From Mycobacterium sp. DL592 (GTDB lineage Bacteria; Actinomycetota; Actinomycetes; Mycobacteriales; Mycobacteriaceae): DNA of 64,000 bases. The notes under the pieces are model-generated. The model did no database searches, had not been told where the DNA came from, and saw only the letters and a list, made by a program, of their open reading frames with translations. The stretch lies in contig NZ_CP050192.1 in NCBI RefSeq assembly GCF_011694515.1, positions 98,379-162,378 of the forward strand, read 5' to 3'. Shown here in pieces: positions 63,849 to 64,000 of this stretch (its first letter is position 1; each line of letters starts with the position of its first letter). Made by a program: the position numbers and the translations under genes.

Positions 63849-64000
63849 CAGCGTTCTCCTTCTGTCACGCCCAGCCCGCCGAGACAGAAGCGGACGAGGT
63901 GGTCGATGTCGGCGCGGCCCGGTTGACCGCTGGCCTCCACGTACCGGCGCATCGTACCGATCGTGCAGTTGAACACGGCATCGGCATCACGCCCGGGATC
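63848..64000 (-). CDS. TetR-family regulator, C-terminal end only (runs off the window)
   Basis: Only the last ~50 residues of a minus-strand gene are visible; its start lies beyond the window. The segment D-A-V-F-N-C-T-I-G-T-M-R-R-Y-V-E-A and the D-I-D-H-L-V-R-F-C-L-G-G-L end match the C-terminus of TetR/AcrR-type regulators. The DNA-binding part is not seen. It is translationally coupled to the quinone oxidoreductase. The TetR call is an inference from the tail. Confidence 0.55.
   Translation of the reverse strand, partial: DPGRDADAVFNCTIGTMRRYVEASGQPGRADIDHLVRFCLGGLGVTEGER

Overview
The window is high-GC actinobacterial chromosome and almost certainly comes from a Mycobacterium or Mycolicibacterium. 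The evidence is the cell-wall arabinogalactan locus in the gene order known from M. tuberculosis (Rv3779, bpa, wzt, glfT1, wzm ... gtrA-like, dprE1, dprE2, aftA, embC). Further support comes from furA-katG, the synteny of Rv3778c, Rv3777, echA21, Rv3773c and hisC2, and a PGRS-type glycine-repeat protein. Nothing points to a plasmid or prophage.

Layout. (1) 1-5721, minus strand: gtrA-like gene, dprE1, dprE2, aftA and the 5' part of embC, which make and use decaprenylphosphoryl-arabinose. (2) 5771-13705: a variable pocket splitting the arabinogalactan locus, with an HD-domain protein, a SHOCT protein, a flavin-type split-barrel protein, a secreted Ala/Gly protein, a DUF222-HNH protein and a 1068-residue PGRS protein that has no PE domain. 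(3) 13961-19016, minus strand: the galactan exporter wzm/wzt, galactan initiator glfT1, proteasome activator bpa and a GT-C-like membrane protein. (4) 19125-23979: a PLP-fold protein without its lysine, a quinone oxidoreductase and MarR regulator sharing a palindrome, tRNA-Ser(TGA) with an IS256-type transposase relic beside it, two small exported proteins and a dienoyl-CoA-isomerase-like crotonase. (5) 24003-35162: a nitrogen/amino-acid block with two YbdK/GCS2 ligases, metNIQ, a glutamine-synthetase-like ligase with an APC permease, and a polar amino-acid ABC transporter. (6) 35351-38091: furA-katG and a strong hairpin terminator.

(7) 38117-42614 is the most interesting segment. A flavin monooxygenase and an NCS1 permease diverge from a short, probably leaderless reading frame ending in four consecutive Cys codons. 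The end of that frame can pair with the Shine-Dalgarno sequence of the next gene. That gene encodes a 424-residue thioester-domain-like protein with no cysteine and only two methionines, in which the expected thioester Cys is Ser. This reads as a cysteine-responsive attenuator driving a sulfur-free protein. (8) 42656-50553: a mycothiol-isomerase-like protein, hisC2, two tRNAs, small exported proteins, an SDR/acyl-CoA dehydrogenase/phosphotransferase operon and a ThrE-type exporter with a DUF1622 protein. (9) 50685-57933, plus strand: a two-component system (TcrXY-like) run together with two GT39-type glycosyltransferases and a GT2-GtrA fusion. (10) 57935-64000: a SulP anion transporter, an APC permease, a divergent alkyl-sulfatase, a second quinone reductase and the end of a TetR-type regulator.

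Function names rest on recognised motifs and remembered family members. No database search was run.
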